From Phormidesmis priestleyi ULC007 (GTDB taxonomy: Bacteria; Cyanobacteriota; Cyanobacteriia; Leptolyngbyales; Leptolyngbyaceae): a stretch of 64,000 bases of DNA. Position 1 is the stretch's first letter, and every line of letters starts with the position of its first letter. This document shows, piece by piece, positions 62,722 to 64,000 of this stretch. The DNA is taken from assembly GCF_001895925.1 (NCBI RefSeq), contig NZ_MPPI01000003.1, forward strand, positions 1 to 64,000. Direction: 5' to 3'. The position numbers were made by a program, and so were the translations under genes. Under the pieces are notes generated by a model that worked only from the letters and a program-made list of their open reading frames with translations, was not told the origin of the DNA and did no database searches.

Positions 62722-63570
62722 TCAAGATTGGTCTAGAAGCGAGAGCGCTAGTTGATAAATTTGCCGCCGGGGGAGCGAGGTCTGTTGGGCAAGCTGACGG
62801 CTGGCATCAGAGCGAGAAAGCCCTTGATCGAGCAGACTTTGTAGCTCAGACTTTAAAGCGGTTTCTGATAAGACGACTTGCACCGATTCAGCGCCAGCCA
62901 CGATGATCGTATATTCTCCTTGAGGTTCTCGCTTGAGATAAAGCTCGATCGCTTCATCAACCGTGCCTCGCCAAAATTCTTCGTGCAATTTTGTTAATTC
63001 TCGTGCCAAAGTGATTGAGCGATCGCTCCCTAACATATCTGCTAAATCTTGCAAAGTAGCTCTCAATCGATGAGGAGATTCATAAAAAACGATCGTCCGT
63101 GATTCAGAGCGCAAGCTTTCTAAGTGAGGGCGACGGGCTTGACTTTTAGCGGGCAAAAATCCTTCAAAGATAAAGCGATCGCTGGGCAAACCCGATGCAC
63201 TCAACGCCGTGATCACGGCGCTGGCTCCCGGAATCGGCACGACCGTAATCGCTTCATCAGCACAGGCTTTGACTAATTCATACCCTGGGTCAGAAATTCC
63301 GGGCATTCCCGCATCACTGACAAGGGCGATCGAGCGTCCTTGCTGCAATCTTGACAGTAGCTCTGAGGTGCGAGTTGTGAGATTGTGTTCGTGATAGCTG
63401 ATCTGAGGTGTTTTAATTTGAAAGTGATGCAGCAACTTTCCAGTATGTCGAGTGTCTTCAGCCGCAATCAAATCGACCGTCTGCAAGATCCGCACCGCCC
63501 GAACGGTCATATCTTCGAGGTTGCCGATCGGAGTGCCCACAATATAAAGAGTTCCAGCATTTGCATCCAT
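62722..63570 (-). CDS. rsmI: 16S rRNA (cytidine-1402-2'-O)-methyltransferase
   Basis: 282-aa SAM-dependent enzyme of the tetrapyrrole methylase fold that modifies C1402 in the decoding centre. Seen: LYIVGTPIGNLEDMTVRAVR, IAAEDTRHTGKLLHHF, YHEHN, LVSDAGMPGISDPGYELV, VVPIPGASAVITALSASGLP, FEGFLPAKSQAR and IVFYESPHRLRATL. ATG 63570 is chosen; the TTG at 63597 would overlap the divergent kinase start. Normal length. Confidence 0.95.
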   Translation of the reverse strand: MDANAGTLYIVGTPIGNLEDMTVRAVRILQTVDLIAAEDTRHTGKLLHHFQIKTPQISYHEHNLTTRTSELLSRLQQGRSIALVSDAGMPGISDPGYELVKACADEAITVVPIPGASAVITALSASGLPSDRFIFEGFLPAKSQARRPHLESLRSESRTIVFYESPHRLRATLQDLADMLGSDRSITLARELTKLHEEFWRGTVDEAIELYLKREPQGEYTIIVAGAESVQVVLSETALKSELQSLLDQGLSRSDASRQLAQQTSLPRRQIYQLALSLLDQS

Positions 63571-63596
63571 AAGGGCGATCGTAGCGTGTTGAGACA

Positions 63597-64000
63597 ATGA
63601 GAAAACACGGACTTTTTATTGGAATGATCACGCTTGATTTGATTTATCTCGTCGAGCAGATGCCAAACCGCAATCAGAAAATTGCAGCGCTCAGCTCCAC
63701 GATCGCGGCAGGCGGCCCAGCAACCAATGCAGCCGTCGCTTTTAGCCATTTAGGAAACGATGCCACACTTTTAGGAGCCGTGGGTGCCCATCAAGTTAAT
63801 CATTTGATTTTGGCAGATTTGCAGCAGTGTGGGGTGACGATCGCTGATCTCGCTCCAACTCGAATTGATTCGCCTCCGGTGTCGTCGATTATCGTCACTC
63901 AATCAACTGGAGAACGAGCAGTCGTGGCAATGAATGCGATCAAGTCTCCCCTTAACGCGAGTTTATCAATGAACTTAGACGAAGTTGATATTGTCTTGAT
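63597..64000 (+). CDS. PfkB-family carbohydrate kinase (5' part, runs off the window)
   Basis: The frame from ATG 63597 is open to the window end (134 codons). MRKHGLFIGMITLDLIYLVE, then AALSSTIAAGGPATNAAVAF with the PfkB substrate-binding GGPATN, SHLGNDATLLGAVGAHQVN and VSSIIVTQSTGERAVV are the N-terminal features of PfkB/ribokinase-type kinases. The catalytic Asp motif near the C-terminus is outside the window. The sugar substrate cannot be named. Divergent from rsmI, 26 bases apart. Confidence 0.85.
   Translation, partial: MRKHGLFIGMITLDLIYLVEQMPNRNQKIAALSSTIAAGGPATNAAVAFSHLGNDATLLGAVGAHQVNHLILADLQQCGVTIADLAPTRIDSPPVSSIIVTQSTGERAVVAMNAIKSPLNASLSMNLDEVDIVL

Overview
The window reads as a piece of a filamentous cyanobacterial chromosome. 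GCGATCGC (HIP1-type) octamers are scattered throughout. Several genes belong to families typical of cyanobacteria: a DnaK3-type chaperone with its DnaJ, DUF3181, DUF1995, a HetZ-related protein, a GH57/DUF3536 protein and DUF6887/DUF6888. The overall style (many toxin-antitoxin pairs, many short palindromic elements) recalls Leptolyngbya-like lineages, but genus cannot be fixed from the sequence alone. No tRNA, rRNA or CRISPR array was seen.

Layout. 0.4-8.7 kb is housekeeping: nadC, a C39-like peptidase, argS, a DUF72 protein, and the dnaK3-dnaJ pair. 8.8-9.4 kb is a PIN toxin module. 9.5-18.1 kb is a drug-efflux-type locus: a divergent TetR repressor, a 25-bp palindromic operator, an HlyD adaptor, a double ATPase, two ABC-2 permeases (the same order as enterobacterial ybhGFSR) and a TolC-like outer-membrane factor. 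Then come an M23 peptidase, a GAF histidine kinase and a MATE exporter. 22.9-31.3 kb is an accessory island with five toxin-antitoxin-like loci, three of them broken, plus a three-gene operon (Uma2 nuclease fold, 77-aa protein, XPB/Ssl2-type helicase-associated protein) that is the best candidate here for an undescribed system. 31.5-38.6 kb carries an ABC exporter, a YdcF-like protein, galE, a sugar transferase and a HetZ-related protein. 38.8-43.3 kb is a phosphoketolase - histidine phosphatase - acetate kinase cluster, a route from sugar phosphate to acetate plus ATP. 43.3-48.2 kb holds debris (a truncated glycosyltransferase, an alcohol dehydrogenase tail, a group II intron relic) around a PEP-CTERM-like secreted protein. 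48.2-64 kb has trmFO, a GH57 enzyme, a VapBC-like pair, ribD, a hybrid histidine kinase beside a decayed relative, a PPP phosphatase, a class II aldolase, rsmI and the start of a PfkB kinase.

The most striking large-scale signal is miniature inverted-repeat DNA. At least five elements share the terminal repeat TTAGGATCGTGGATTAAAT but have different cores, and they sit so precisely at gene ends that the stop codons of neighbouring genes lie in or against the terminal repeat. Other families have inserted inside genes: a 149-bp element with a TA duplication kills a mazF toxin, and a 174-bp element with a 5-bp duplication splits a decayed hybrid kinase. A 154-bp copy of the 3' end of the helicase-associated gene flanks the mazEF module as a direct repeat. 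All functional statements are from reading the sequence; no database search was run.
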